This document shows positions 49,360 through 58,821 of a DNA stretch of 64,000 bases, piece after piece (the first letter of the stretch is position 1; the number at the start of each line of letters is the position of its first letter). Position numbers and translations under genes: made by a program. Below the pieces are notes generated by a model. That model saw only the letters and a list, made by a program, of their open reading frames with translations, did not search any database and was not told the DNA's origin. Location: assembly GCA_038150465.1 (NCBI GenBank), contig JAYOTP010000002.1, positions 1 through 64,000 on the forward strand. The letters run 5' to 3'. This stretch comes from RFXV01 sp038150465 (GTDB lineage: Bacteria > Bacteroidota > Bacteroidia > Flavobacteriales > Schleiferiaceae).

Positions 49360-50754
49360 ATGAATGAACATGAGGAATCGGAGCTGAGGGAGCTGATCCG
49401 GAGGTTTGAGGGCATGGTAAAAAAAGGGGAATCACCCTTTTTTGATGTGGAGGAATTTGAGCGCATCAGCGATCATTATTTCTCCTCCGGAAAGATCAAC
49501 AAGGCCCTGAAAGCGGCAGAGATGGGTGAAGAGGTGTTCCCCTTTTCTTCCAGTTTTCCTATCAAACGCGCACAATTCCTACTCGCCTACGATCAAAATG
49601 AAGAGGCGCTTCGGGCACTGGACCGTGCAGAGCGGATGGATCCAGAGAATACGGATCTCCTGCTTGCCCGCGCCGCACTGTTCAGCAAAAAAGGCGCCCA
49701 CAAAAAGGCCATCCGCATGTATCGCAAGGCCTATTCCCGGCATGAGTTCCCCGAAGAGGTGCTGATCTTGATGGCCAATGAGCACCAGATGCTGGGGGCA
49801 CACAAGGAAGCAGTGAAGTTGTACAAGGACGTGCTCAAGATGAATCCTGAAGACGAGATAGCGCTCTTCAACTTGGCCCATTGCTTTGAGGCCCTGGGAC
49901 AGGAAGAGGAAGCCATCAGATACTTCAAGAAGTTCATCGATCAGGAACCCTATTCTGAACAGGCCTGGTTCCATCTTTCGGCGGCCTTTGCGCGAAAAAA
50001 AGATAATGGGCAGGCGCTTTGGGCCATAGACTACAGCCTGCTTATCGATCCGGAGTTTGCGGCTGCACGTTTCGAGAAAGCAAGGATCCTTGAGCATTTG
50101 GAACGATTCAAGGATGCGGTAGAAACCTACAAAGAAGGCATTCGTGAGGATGAACCAGCGGGCTACAGTTACTTCCGGATTGGTCATTGCTTTCGGAAAA
50201 TGGGCGATGCTGAAAAGGCGCGGATTTTCTTCACCAAAGCAGTGACCGACGATCCTGAATTGGAAGAAGCGCATTTGGAACTGGCTCTGATCTCCGACGA
50301 GGAAGACCGCTGGCACGAATCACTGCACCACATCCGTCAGGCAGTGGAACTGGATCCTGAAAATCCGGATTATTTACTCATTCAGGCTGAACTGATGCGC
50401 CGCCACGGATTCCTCGAGGAATCCTGCGAGAAATACCAGGCGCTTCTGGAAATGGGCCACACCGCACCGGACATCTACATGGAGTATACGGAGCTGCTCT
50501 TCGATCTGGACGAGATCGACCAGGGGATGGACCTGCTGTACAAAGGCGTTCAGCTCAATCCATCCTCGGCCGACATCCATTTTCGCCTGGCGGGCTATCT
50601 GTTCTCCATGGAGGAATGGGACGAAGGAGAGATCTATTTCCGGCAGGCTCTGGGCATCGATCCCGATCGGAGAAGCTATTTCTTCGAGTTGTTCCCCCGT
50701 TTTTTAGAGAACAAACGGCTGACGAAACTCAAGTCACCACCTAATAAAGACTGA
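49360..50754 (+). CDS. Cytosolic tetratricopeptide-repeat protein
   Basis: This 464-aa protein has no signal peptide and is made almost entirely of TPR units from about residue 30 to 440 (for example AHKEAVKLYKDVLKMNPEDEIALFNLAHCF split over two helices; GDAEKARIFFTKAVTDDPEL). It has about eleven repeats. The order TPR-DUF368-aroE-DUF349 recurs in Bacteroidota, to my knowledge. It ends 2 bp before the DUF368 gene, so cotranscription is nearly certain. Function unknown; a scaffold for the membrane partner is possible. Confidence 0.87.
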   Translation: MNEHEESELRELIRRFEGMVKKGESPFFDVEEFERISDHYFSSGKINKALKAAEMGEEVFPFSSSFPIKRAQFLLAYDQNEEALRALDRAERMDPENTDLLLARAALFSKKGAHKKAIRMYRKAYSRHEFPEEVLILMANEHQMLGAHKEAVKLYKDVLKMNPEDEIALFNLAHCFEALGQEEEAIRYFKKFIDQEPYSEQAWFHLSAAFARKKDNGQALWAIDYSLLIDPEFAAARFEKARILEHLERFKDAVETYKEGIREDEPAGYSYFRIGHCFRKMGDAEKARIFFTKAVTDDPELEEAHLELALISDEEDRWHESLHHIRQAVELDPENPDYLLIQAELMRRHGFLEESCEKYQALLEMGHTAPDIYMEYTELLFDLDEIDQGMDLLYKGVQLNPSSADIHFRLAGYLFSMEEWDEGEIYFRQALGIDPDRRSYFFELFPRFLENKRLTKLKSPPNKD

Positions 50755-50756
50755 AA

Positions 50757-51677
50757 ATGGAGTCCTTTCGCGAACGCTTGGGCTGGTTCCTCAAGGGAAT
50801 GGGAATGGGAGCGGCAGACGTGGTCCCTGGTGTTTCCGGAGGCACCATTGCTTTCATCACAGGGATCTATGAGAAGTTGATCGATTCCCTCAAGTCATTC
50901 GATGCCCAGGCATTCCGACACTTGTTTTCAGCCGATCTCAAGAGGTTTTGGGCGCATATCAATGGCCGCTTTCTGCTCACGCTATTCTCAGGCATCATCT
51001 TCAGTGTGCTCACACTGGTGCGCCTGATCCATTATCTGCTGGACAACCATGCTGTGCCATTGTGGAGCTTTTTCTTTGGACTCATTGTGGCCAGTGCATT
51101 TGTCGTAGGACTGAAAGTGCGCAACAAGAACCTGACAAGTTTGATCTTTCTGATCACCGGAGCCTTTGTCGCCTGGTGGATCGGGGTCAGCACCCCTGCT
51201 GAGACTCCTGAGAGTATGTGGTTCATCTTTCTTTCGGGAGCTGTGGCCATCTGCGCCATGATCCTACCGGGCATCTCCGGGAGTTTTATCCTGCTTCTGT
51301 TGAAAAAATACGCCTTTGTCACGGGCGCCATCAAGGATCTGGATCTGCTGATCATCGGGGTGTTCATGGCTGGCTGCGTTGCGGGATTGCTCAGTTTTGC
51401 ACGCCTTCTGAGCTACCTCTTCAAAAAGTACCACGATGCGACGGTCTCCCTGATGACGGGCTTTATGATCGGTTCGCTTCAGGTGGTGTGGCCTTGGAAG
51501 AAAGTCATTGAGACGCGAATCGATTCCCAGGGAGAGGAAGTGCCTTTCCGCTATGAGAGCGTGGCCCCAGGAAGTTTTGAAGGAGACCCTCAGCTTGTGT
51601 TGAGTATCGCCCTGTGCATCAGCGCAGTAGTGCTCATAATAGGGCTGGAGCGCCTCGGTCGGCACTCGGATGCCTGA
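50757..51677 (+). CDS. DUF368 membrane protein (PopT-type undecaprenyl-phosphate translocase)
   Basis: This 306-aa protein has about eight hydrophobic segments. The family motif GMGMGAADVVPGVSGGTIAF lies near residues 15-34, and a second, inverted-repeat-like motif ICAMILPGISGSFILLLLKKY near 165. DUF368 members were recently assigned to recycling of undecaprenyl phosphate across the membrane (PopT). The motifs here fit that family; activity is inferred. It is coupled closely to the TPR gene and overlaps or abuts aroE. Confidence 0.88.
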   Translation: MESFRERLGWFLKGMGMGAADVVPGVSGGTIAFITGIYEKLIDSLKSFDAQAFRHLFSADLKRFWAHINGRFLLTLFSGIIFSVLTLVRLIHYLLDNHAVPLWSFFFGLIVASAFVVGLKVRNKNLTSLIFLITGAFVAWWIGVSTPAETPESMWFIFLSGAVAICAMILPGISGSFILLLLKKYAFVTGAIKDLDLLIIGVFMAGCVAGLLSFARLLSYLFKKYHDATVSLMTGFMIGSLQVVWPWKKVIETRIDSQGEEVPFRYESVAPGSFEGDPQLVLSIALCISAVVLIIGLERLGRHSDA

Positions 51678-51681
51678 ATCG

Positions 51682-52410
51682 ATGAAACGCTACGGGCTCA
51701 TCGGCCGATCCCTTGGCCATTCGCATTCCCCTGAAATCTTTCGAGAGCGCTTCGAAGAGTTGGGAATCGATCATTCACACGATTATCAGGCATTTGAATT
51801 GGCAGATGTTCAGGAACTGCCTGAGCTGCTGGCCGATCCGGAAATTCACGGACTCAATGTAACCGTCCCATACAAGGAGGCCGTCCTCCCCTATTGCAGC
51901 GAACTCTCCAGCGAAGCAAAGGCCATCGGCGCCGTGAATGTATTGAAGCGAGAGGCCCATGGCTGGAAGGGATACAATACCGATGTCCATGGCATCTCCT
52001 CTTCTTTGGAGGATATTCCCCGGGAACAACTGAAAGCCGCACTCATCCTCGGATCGGGAGGCGCATCCAAAGCCGTAGCGCATGTTTTGGATCGAATGGA
52101 AACAAATGTGCGGATCGTCAGTCGGAAAGGACCTTTCGGTTATGCGGATCTGAAGGCTGAAATACTCGCTGAATTTCCGTTGATCATCAACACCACGCCC
52201 TTGGGCAGTTTTCCCGAAACCGGATCCTGCCCAGATATTCCATATGACCTTTTGGGTTCGGGCCACGTGCTTTGGGACCTGACCTACAATCCGGAACAGA
52301 CCCTTTTTCTGAAGAAGGGGTCGGAACAGGGTGCCATGATCATGAACGGCATGAAAATGCTTTTGACCCAGGCAGAAGCCAGTTGGGATATTTGGAAAAA
52401 GTCTGTGTAG
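51682..52410 (+). CDS. aroE: Shikimate dehydrogenase
   Basis: This 242-aa NADP-dependent enzyme reduces 3-dehydroshikimate. Motifs are GLIGRSLGHSHSPEIF (shikimate site), GLNVTVPYKEAVLPY with the catalytic Lys, GAVNVL, YNTDVHG, the nucleotide loop LGSGGASKAV and NGMKMLLTQAEASW at the C-terminus. I chose the ATG at 51682, 4 bp after the DUF368 stop; an in-frame ATG at 51670 lies inside DUF368. Slightly shorter than E. coli AroE, as usual in Bacteroidota. Confidence 0.95.
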   Translation: MKRYGLIGRSLGHSHSPEIFRERFEELGIDHSHDYQAFELADVQELPELLADPEIHGLNVTVPYKEAVLPYCSELSSEAKAIGAVNVLKREAHGWKGYNTDVHGISSSLEDIPREQLKAALILGSGGASKAVAHVLDRMETNVRIVSRKGPFGYADLKAEILAEFPLIINTTPLGSFPETGSCPDIPYDLLGSGHVLWDLTYNPEQTLFLKKGSEQGAMIMNGMKMLLTQAEASWDIWKKSV

Positions 52411-52458
52411 GTCGGGGGCAACGGCTATTTTTACCGGCCCAATCGTCAAGGCCACGCT

Positions 52459-54408
52459 ATGGAAGACGCTGCAAAAGATCCGATCGAATCAAAGACCGAC
52501 CCGAATGTGGAAGGCTCTCCAACATCTGCTGAGCCAACGGCTGCACAGGACATGGAAGATGCCCAGGAAAATGATGGACAACCCGATCAGGCGCCGACAG
52601 AGGAGCAGATCGAGCTGGAAGCGATAGAAGATCCTGCAGAGGAAGAAGCTGAGGAATCAGTGGAATCTGAGGAAGAAGCCACAGAAGAGCTTCCTGATCT
52701 GATCGCAATGGATACTGAAGACCTTGTCGGTCTGGCGGCCCGTTCCCTGAAGGAGCGGCCCATCTCTGATCTGCGTTCGCTGATGGAGGGTATTCAGCTT
52801 GTTGTACAGGAGCGGTTTGAAGCTGTGTACGAGGAGAATAAGCGGCTCTTTTTGGAACAAGGCGGAAACGAGATCGACTTCAGGTTCCACAATCCGCTGC
52901 GCGATTCCTTCCTCAAGACCTACAGAGAATACAAGAGCAAAAGACGCTCATATTACCAATTACTGGAAAAGGAGTTGCAGGTGAATCTGCATCGAAAGAA
53001 GGCCTTGATCGAGGAACTGAAGCAGCTGCTCCAAAAAGAAGAATCACTTTCGGAATCATTCAAGGAACTCAAAAGCATTCGCGAACGATGGAATGAAACC
53101 GGTCCTGTACCCAAGACCGAGAGCGACAATATTTGGAAGACCTGGCACTTTCATCTGGACAACTTCTACGACTATGTGCGGATCAATGACGATCTGCGCG
53201 ATCTTGATTTCAAAAAGAACCGGGCGGCCAAAGAGCAGCTCTGCCAAGAGGCTGAAGGTCTTTTCGATCTGGAGCACATCGGACAGGCATTGGGCAAATT
53301 GCAGGATCTGCACAAGCAATGGAAGCGGATCGGACCAGTGGAACCTGATTTCCGGGAACCCTTATGGGAACGCTTCACAGCCGCTACGCAAAAAATGCAC
53401 GAGCGGCGGGAGGTCCATCGAAAGGAGCTGGCAGAAAGGGACGAGGAGCGCATCGAGGGAAAGAAAGCTGTGCTGGAGCAGATGGAGGCCTTCTCCACCG
53501 AGGGAATGGAGCGCCACGACCAATGGAAGAAGGCCACTGAAGAACTCGAAGGACACTTTGATGCCTTCAAGAAGCTCGGACGGGTGAATCATCCGGAGAA
53601 CGATGAGTTGTGGAAGCGTGCCAAGGATGCCTACCGACACTTCCAACAAAAGAAGAATGAGCACTACAAAGAGGTCAAGAAGGATCTGAAGGCCAATCTT
53701 GAGGCCAAGGAAAAATTGGTGGCCCGTGCCCGGGAACTGCAGGACAGCGATCAATGGCGGGACACATCCAATGAGTTGAAGAAACTGCAGCAGGACTGGA
53801 AAGCCATCGGTGTCACTCAGAAGAAGGAAGGCGATCGCGTTTGGTCAGAATTCCGTTCTGCCTGCGATCACTTCTTCCAGCGCATGAAGGAGGATCGAAA
53901 GGCGTACAAGGCCAAGCAAAAGGACTTGGCGGCACAAAAAATGGCTGCGGTAGAGGAGCTGAAGGCACTGGTCGGGGACGAAAAGAAACTGAGCAAGAAG
54001 ACACTCCTGGATGCAGCGAAGAAATACCGCAGCCTCGGACGGCTCGGACGCGACTTCCAAAAGACGGAAGACCTCTTCGAAGAAACGCTGCAGCAGGGTT
54101 TCGACAAGCTGAAGATGGACCGTATGGAGGCCTCCAAGGTGCAGTTCGAACAGAAGCTGGAAAGCCTGAACGCTCAGGGAGACCAGCGCGGCATCGAAAG
54201 GGAACGTCAGCAGCTCAGAAGACAACTCGACGAGGCGCAGAAGGAAGTACAGCAGCTCGAGAACAACATCCAGTTCTTCCGTTCAGGGAAGGGCACCAAT
54301 CCACTGATCGCACAGGTGGAGAAAAAGATCGGCCGGGAAAAAGAAAAGGTCGAATCACTGCGGGCCCAACTCAGAAGCCTGAACAAGGCCACTCAGGAGA
54401 AAGACTGA
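52459..54408 (+). CDS. DUF349 coiled-coil protein
   Basis: This 649-aa acidic protein has a low-complexity Glu-rich N-terminus (1-75), followed by about five DUF349 helical repeats (about 140-560). Each repeat has a W/G motif such as RERWNETGPVPKTES, HKQWKRIGPVEPDFRE and QQDWKAIGVTQKKEGD. A coiled coil (about 560-649) ends the protein. The function of DUF349 proteins in Bacteroidota is not established. It lies 48 bp after aroE and 3 bp before uvrB, so it is probably cotranscribed with uvrB. Confidence 0.85.
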   Translation: MEDAAKDPIESKTDPNVEGSPTSAEPTAAQDMEDAQENDGQPDQAPTEEQIELEAIEDPAEEEAEESVESEEEATEELPDLIAMDTEDLVGLAARSLKERPISDLRSLMEGIQLVVQERFEAVYEENKRLFLEQGGNEIDFRFHNPLRDSFLKTYREYKSKRRSYYQLLEKELQVNLHRKKALIEELKQLLQKEESLSESFKELKSIRERWNETGPVPKTESDNIWKTWHFHLDNFYDYVRINDDLRDLDFKKNRAAKEQLCQEAEGLFDLEHIGQALGKLQDLHKQWKRIGPVEPDFREPLWERFTAATQKMHERREVHRKELAERDEERIEGKKAVLEQMEAFSTEGMERHDQWKKATEELEGHFDAFKKLGRVNHPENDELWKRAKDAYRHFQQKKNEHYKEVKKDLKANLEAKEKLVARARELQDSDQWRDTSNELKKLQQDWKAIGVTQKKEGDRVWSEFRSACDHFFQRMKEDRKAYKAKQKDLAAQKMAAVEELKALVGDEKKLSKKTLLDAAKKYRSLGRLGRDFQKTEDLFEETLQQGFDKLKMDRMEASKVQFEQKLESLNAQGDQRGIERERQQLRRQLDEAQKEVQQLENNIQFFRSGKGTNPLIAQVEKKIGREKEKVESLRAQLRSLNKATQEKD

Positions 54409-54411
54409 CCC

Positions 54412-56430
54412 ATGGCGTTCCGCATCCAGTCGGATTTTTCACCGATGGGCGATCAGCCGCAGGCGATCGATCAGCTGGCACAGGGCATTGAGCAGGGCTA
54501 TCCACATCAGACATTGCTCGGTGTGACCGGTTCGGGGAAGACCTTTTCCATCGCCAATGTGGTGGAACGGGTACAGCGCCCCACTTTGGTCCTCAGTCAC
54601 AACAAGACACTGGCCGCTCAGCTCTACGGTGAATTCAAGCAGTTCTTTCCGGACAACGCGGTGGAATACTTCGTTTCCTACTACGATTACTATCAGCCCG
54701 AGGCCTACATCCCCAGTTCCGGAACCTACATAGAGAAAGACCTCTCGATCAATGACGAGATCGAGAAGATGCGTTTGAGCACCACCTCCTCCCTGCTCTC
54801 CGGTCGTCGGGATGTGCTGGTCGTCGCCTCGGTCAGCTGCCTGTACGGCATTGGCAACCCCGAGTCCTTCTATTCGCAGACCATCGAGGTGCATCAGGGA
54901 ATGAATATTTCCCGTCAGGCCTTTCTCCACGCACTGGTGGCTGCGCTCTATTCCCGAACAGAAGGCGAATTCGCCAGGGGGAGTTTCCGGGTACGGGGCG
55001 ATGTGGTGGACCTCTTCCCCGCCTATGCCGATACGGTCTATCGTTTTCATTTTTGGGGCGATGAGATCGAGAAGATCGAGAACTACGCACCCGAGACCTC
55101 TGAACAAACGGAAACCGTCGAGCGCATTCGGATCTTTCCGGCCAATCTGTTTGTGACCTCCAAAGACAACTTGAACGGGGCCATCCATCAGATACAGGAC
55201 GATCTAATGGACCAGGTGGGCTTCTTTTCCAATCAGGCCAGATTGCTGGAAGCCAAGCGACTTGAAGAGCGGACGAATTTCGATCTGGAAATGATCCGGG
55301 AGCTGGGTTATTGCTCGGGCATTGAAAACTACAGCCGCTACCTGGACGGCAGGCAACCCGGACAGCGACCCTTCTGCCTCTTGGATTACTTCCCAGACGA
55401 TTTTCTCATGGTCATCGATGAAAGCCATGTCACTGTTTCACAGGTCCGGGCGATGTACGGAGGAGACCGCAGCCGAAAGGAGAATCTGGTGGACTATGGC
55501 TTTCGACTGCCTGCTGCTTTGGACAATCGGCCGCTGCAGTTCGAGGAATTCGAACAGCTTCAGAACCAGGTGATCTACGTGAGTGCCACGCCGGCAGAAT
55601 ATGAATTGCAGCGATCGGAGGGCATTGTTGCAGAGCAGCTCATCCGGCCCACGGGATTGCTCGATCCCCGGATCGAGGTCCGCCCTTCGGAGAATCAGGT
55701 GGACGACCTGCTCGAGGAGATCCGAAAACGCTGTGAGATCGACGAGCGCGTTCTGGTGACCACCCTGACCAAACGCATGGCGGAAGAACTCACCAAATAC
55801 CTCACCCGATTTGGTGTGCGCTGCCGCTACATCCATTCAGATGTGGACACTTTGGAGCGGGTGGAGATCATGCGTGACCTTCGCTTAGGGCTTTTCGACG
55901 TGCTCATCGGAGTGAATCTGCTGCGGGAGGGACTCGATCTGCCCGAGGTTTCTTTGGTCGCCATCATGGACGCCGACAAAGAGGGCTTCTTGCGCTCCGA
56001 ACGCTCGCTGGTACAGACGATCGGCCGAGCCGCACGGAACATCAACGGTCTGGCCATCATGTATGCCGAGAAGATCACAGACAGCATGAAGGACACCATC
56101 GAGGAGACCGACCGCAGGCGCTCCCGTCAGGCGGCCTACAACAAAGAGCACGGGATCACCCCTCAGGCATTGAAAAAGAGCAAAGAGCAGATCCTGGCAC
56201 AGACCACCGCAGCCAGCGGCAAAAAGGCCTACGAAGAGCCGCAATGGCAGGATATGCAGGCGGCAGAGGAAACCGTGGACTACACGGACAAGAAAAGCCT
56301 GGAAAAGGCCGTCGAGAAGACCCGCAAGGAAATGGAGAAAGCGGCCAAAGCCTTGGATTTCATTCAGGCAGCGGCCTTGCGTGACCGACTGCTTGAACTC
56401 GAGTCCAAAAGAAGTACCGTTCGCGGCTGA
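54412..56430 (+). CDS. uvrB: Excinuclease ABC subunit UvrB
   Basis: This 672-aa helicase-like subunit verifies damage in nucleotide-excision repair. Walker A is GVTGSGKT (about 37-44), the beta-hairpin region is YFVSYYDYYQPEAYIP, helicase motifs include VIDESHVT and GVNLLREGLDLPEVSLVAI, and QTIGRAARN is motif VI. The C-terminal UVR domain (about 630-665) binds UvrC. It starts 3 bp after the DUF349 stop, and its stop is 1 bp from the stop of convergent hutH. Confidence 0.97.
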   Translation: MAFRIQSDFSPMGDQPQAIDQLAQGIEQGYPHQTLLGVTGSGKTFSIANVVERVQRPTLVLSHNKTLAAQLYGEFKQFFPDNAVEYFVSYYDYYQPEAYIPSSGTYIEKDLSINDEIEKMRLSTTSSLLSGRRDVLVVASVSCLYGIGNPESFYSQTIEVHQGMNISRQAFLHALVAALYSRTEGEFARGSFRVRGDVVDLFPAYADTVYRFHFWGDEIEKIENYAPETSEQTETVERIRIFPANLFVTSKDNLNGAIHQIQDDLMDQVGFFSNQARLLEAKRLEERTNFDLEMIRELGYCSGIENYSRYLDGRQPGQRPFCLLDYFPDDFLMVIDESHVTVSQVRAMYGGDRSRKENLVDYGFRLPAALDNRPLQFEEFEQLQNQVIYVSATPAEYELQRSEGIVAEQLIRPTGLLDPRIEVRPSENQVDDLLEEIRKRCEIDERVLVTTLTKRMAEELTKYLTRFGVRCRYIHSDVDTLERVEIMRDLRLGLFDVLIGVNLLREGLDLPEVSLVAIMDADKEGFLRSERSLVQTIGRAARNINGLAIMYAEKITDSMKDTIEETDRRRSRQAAYNKEHGITPQALKKSKEQILAQTTAASGKKAYEEPQWQDMQAAEETVDYTDKKSLEKAVEKTRKEMEKAAKALDFIQAAALRDRLLELESKRSTVRG

Positions 56431-56431
56431 T

Positions 56432-57943
56432 TCAATAGCCCAGCAGCTCCCCGTCCACCTCTGTCTCGCGGATGAATGCCCAGCTTTTCTGCAGGTCGTG
56501 ATGAAAGATGCGGTCCCCTTCAATGACCGGCACCTGCTCGCGATACTGATCGATCAAAGCCGACAGGAATGGAGACGTCTTCCGTCCGGAAAGATGGAGG
56601 GCCTGAGTCGCTGAGAGCAATTCAATGGCGAGGATCTGTTCCACATTGTCGATAAGTGGCAGCAATCGCGTGGCTGCATTGGCGCCCATGGAGACGTGGT
56701 CTTCCTGGTTCTGCGAACTCGGAATACTATCCACTGAAGCGGGCATCGCCAGAAACTTGTTCTTGCTTGCTATGGAAGCCGCGGTGTATTGCGGGATCAT
56801 CAGGCCGGAATGCAAACCGGGATCCGCTGTCAGGAAAGAGGGCAGCCCGCGGGTTCCGGATATCAGCTGATAGACGCGCCGCTCAGAAATATTGCCCCAT
56901 TCCGAAATGGCCAAAGCGAGCTGATCCAGCGCAAGTGCGATGGCCTGTCCATGGAAGTTTCCTCCACTGAGCACATCCTCGCCCGGGAAAATGGTCGGAT
57001 TGTCCGTCACCGAATCGATCTCCCGCTCCACCACTCCTTGTACATATTGAAGTGTTTGAAAACCAGCTCCGTGTACCTGAGGAATGCAACGGAAGGAATA
57101 GGGATCCTGAACGTGCCGCTTGGCGGAGTGGAAACCGGGGCTGTCCGACAGGGTGCCCCGAATGCGTTCAGCCACAAATGCCTGCCCGGGTTGCTTGCGC
57201 AGCATCTGAAGTCGCTCATCGAAGGGTTCAGGCCGTGCATCGAACGCATCGATGGATATACAGGCGATCAGATCGGCCCAATAGGAAATACGGTACGAAC
57301 GAAGTAGGGCCAGCGCACCGATCGCCGACATGAACTGAGTTCCGTTGAGCAGTGCCAGGCCTTCCTTGGAGCCCAGGCGGAAGTTCCGGTCTATTTGGGC
57401 CGACCACCAGTCGGATGCATCCACCGCGCCTTCGTTCTCCGTCCAAAGCTGGCCCTCACCGATCAGTGGAAGAACCAAATGAGCCAGTGGCGCGAGATCA
57501 CCGGACGCGCCGAGCGAACCAAATTCATAGACCACTGGCGCCGCACCCGAATTGAAAAGGTGCAACAGGGCTTCGGCCGTCTCGGTTCGGATGCCCGAAT
57601 AGCCTTTGGACAAAGCATGCAATTTGAACCAGAGCATCAAGCGACTGACCTCGGGTGGCATGGCCTCCCCCATTCCCACTGCGTGAGAGCGAATGAGGTT
57701 CTCCTGCAGCTCTGTCAGTGCATGGGCTTCGATCCGGGTGTCGCACAGAGAGCCAAACCCTGTATTGACGCCATACACTGGATGCTCTGCCGTTTCCAGG
57801 TGATTTTCCAGCCATTCCCTGCACGAACGGATCTTCTCGCGTGCTTTTGGGTCCAGCTCCAGTGAGAACGGATCGTTCAGCATCCGGTCCACATCGCTGA
57901 GCCGAATGGGGCGTTCGGGATCGATCGGGTGTACAGTATTCAT
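56432..57943 (-). CDS. hutH: Histidine ammonia-lyase
   Basis: This 503-aa enzyme deaminates histidine to urocanate. The MIO cofactor triad Ala146-Ser147-Gly148 lies in GSLGASGDLAPLAH, and the catalytic Tyr58 in VYGVNTGFG. The ATG at 57943 overlaps the dapA stop (ATGA). The rest of the hut pathway is not nearby; instead it ends a chain with ligA and dapA. Other MIO enzymes (tyrosine or phenylalanine ammonia-lyase) are less likely, but substrate choice cannot be fully proven here. Confidence 0.92.
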   Translation of the reverse strand: MNTVHPIDPERPIRLSDVDRMLNDPFSLELDPKAREKIRSCREWLENHLETAEHPVYGVNTGFGSLCDTRIEAHALTELQENLIRSHAVGMGEAMPPEVSRLMLWFKLHALSKGYSGIRTETAEALLHLFNSGAAPVVYEFGSLGASGDLAPLAHLVLPLIGEGQLWTENEGAVDASDWWSAQIDRNFRLGSKEGLALLNGTQFMSAIGALALLRSYRISYWADLIACISIDAFDARPEPFDERLQMLRKQPGQAFVAERIRGTLSDSPGFHSAKRHVQDPYSFRCIPQVHGAGFQTLQYVQGVVEREIDSVTDNPTIFPGEDVLSGGNFHGQAIALALDQLALAISEWGNISERRVYQLISGTRGLPSFLTADPGLHSGLMIPQYTAASIASKNKFLAMPASVDSIPSSQNQEDHVSMGANAATRLLPLIDNVEQILAIELLSATQALHLSGRKTSPFLSALIDQYREQVPVIEGDRIFHHDLQKSWAFIRETEVDGELLGY

Positions 57944-58821
57944 ACGCATAGAGCCAATTCTGATCGAATGTGTTCCAACAATCCATCCGAGGCCGGAACC
58001 AAAGGCAAACGAACCGCTTTTTCGCATACCCCAAGAATGGATAATCCCGCCTTCACTCCGGCCGGATTGCCTTCCTGGAAGAGCAGATCAGTGAGTGTAA
58101 AGAGTTTGTAATGAATGGATCGGGCCTCTTCCATTTGCCCAGATAAAGCCAGTCGCATCATTTTAGAAAAGAGCTTGGGCACCAATTGCCCGCTAACGGA
58201 GATCACCCCACTGGCACCCAGGGCCAGCATAGGAAAGGTCAGATTGTCGTCGCCAGAGAGCAGACTGAAATGCTCCGGGGCGTCTTTCAGAATTTCCATG
58301 ACCTGCTGAAGATTTCCCGAGGCTTCCTTGACTGCGATCACCTTCTCGCTGGAACGCGCCAAATTCAGACAGGTCTCCGCTGAAATATTGGACGAAGTTC
58401 GTCCCGGCACATTGTAGAGAATGACCGGCAGCGGACTGGCGTCGATCACGGAAGTGAAATGCGCCTGAAGCCCGTTTTGAGTGGGTTTGTTGTAATACGG
58501 GGCCACACTGAGTACCGCGTCAAATGAGGCAGCGTCCAGCCGTTCGAGCTGGCCAACGACCGCCCGGGTATTGTTCCCTCCAACACCAATGACCAGCGGC
58601 AATTTTTTTTGATTCTTTTCCTGAATGGTCTGGAGCACCTCCCTGCGCTCTTCATCGTCCAATGTGGCAGATTCAGCCGTGGTTCCCATGGCCACCAGGA
58701 AGTCCACTCCGCCCTCGGTCACATGGTCCAGCAGGGCTTCCAGGGCCTTATGGTCCACCGATCCGTTTTCCTTGAACGGCGTGATCAGAGCAACACCGGT
58801 TCCGCTTATGGTTTGATTCAT
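57940..58821 (-). CDS. dapA: 4-hydroxy-tetrahydrodipicolinate synthase
   Basis: This 293-aa TIM-barrel aldolase condenses pyruvate with aspartate semialdehyde for lysine and DAP synthesis. The Schiff-base lysine is Lys165 (VIAVKEASGN), Tyr136 lies in LYNVPGRT, and the GTTAES motif (46-51) holds the catalytic Thr; Ala replaces the more common Gly in TTGES. It overlaps both neighbours by 4 bp (ATGA). Confidence 0.96.
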   Translation of the reverse strand: MNQTISGTGVALITPFKENGSVDHKALEALLDHVTEGGVDFLVAMGTTAESATLDDEERREVLQTIQEKNQKKLPLVIGVGGNNTRAVVGQLERLDAASFDAVLSVAPYYNKPTQNGLQAHFTSVIDASPLPVILYNVPGRTSSNISAETCLNLARSSEKVIAVKEASGNLQQVMEILKDAPEHFSLLSGDDNLTFPMLALGASGVISVSGQLVPKLFSKMMRLALSGQMEEARSIHYKLFTLTDLLFQEGNPAGVKAGLSILGVCEKAVRLPLVPASDGLLEHIRSELALCV

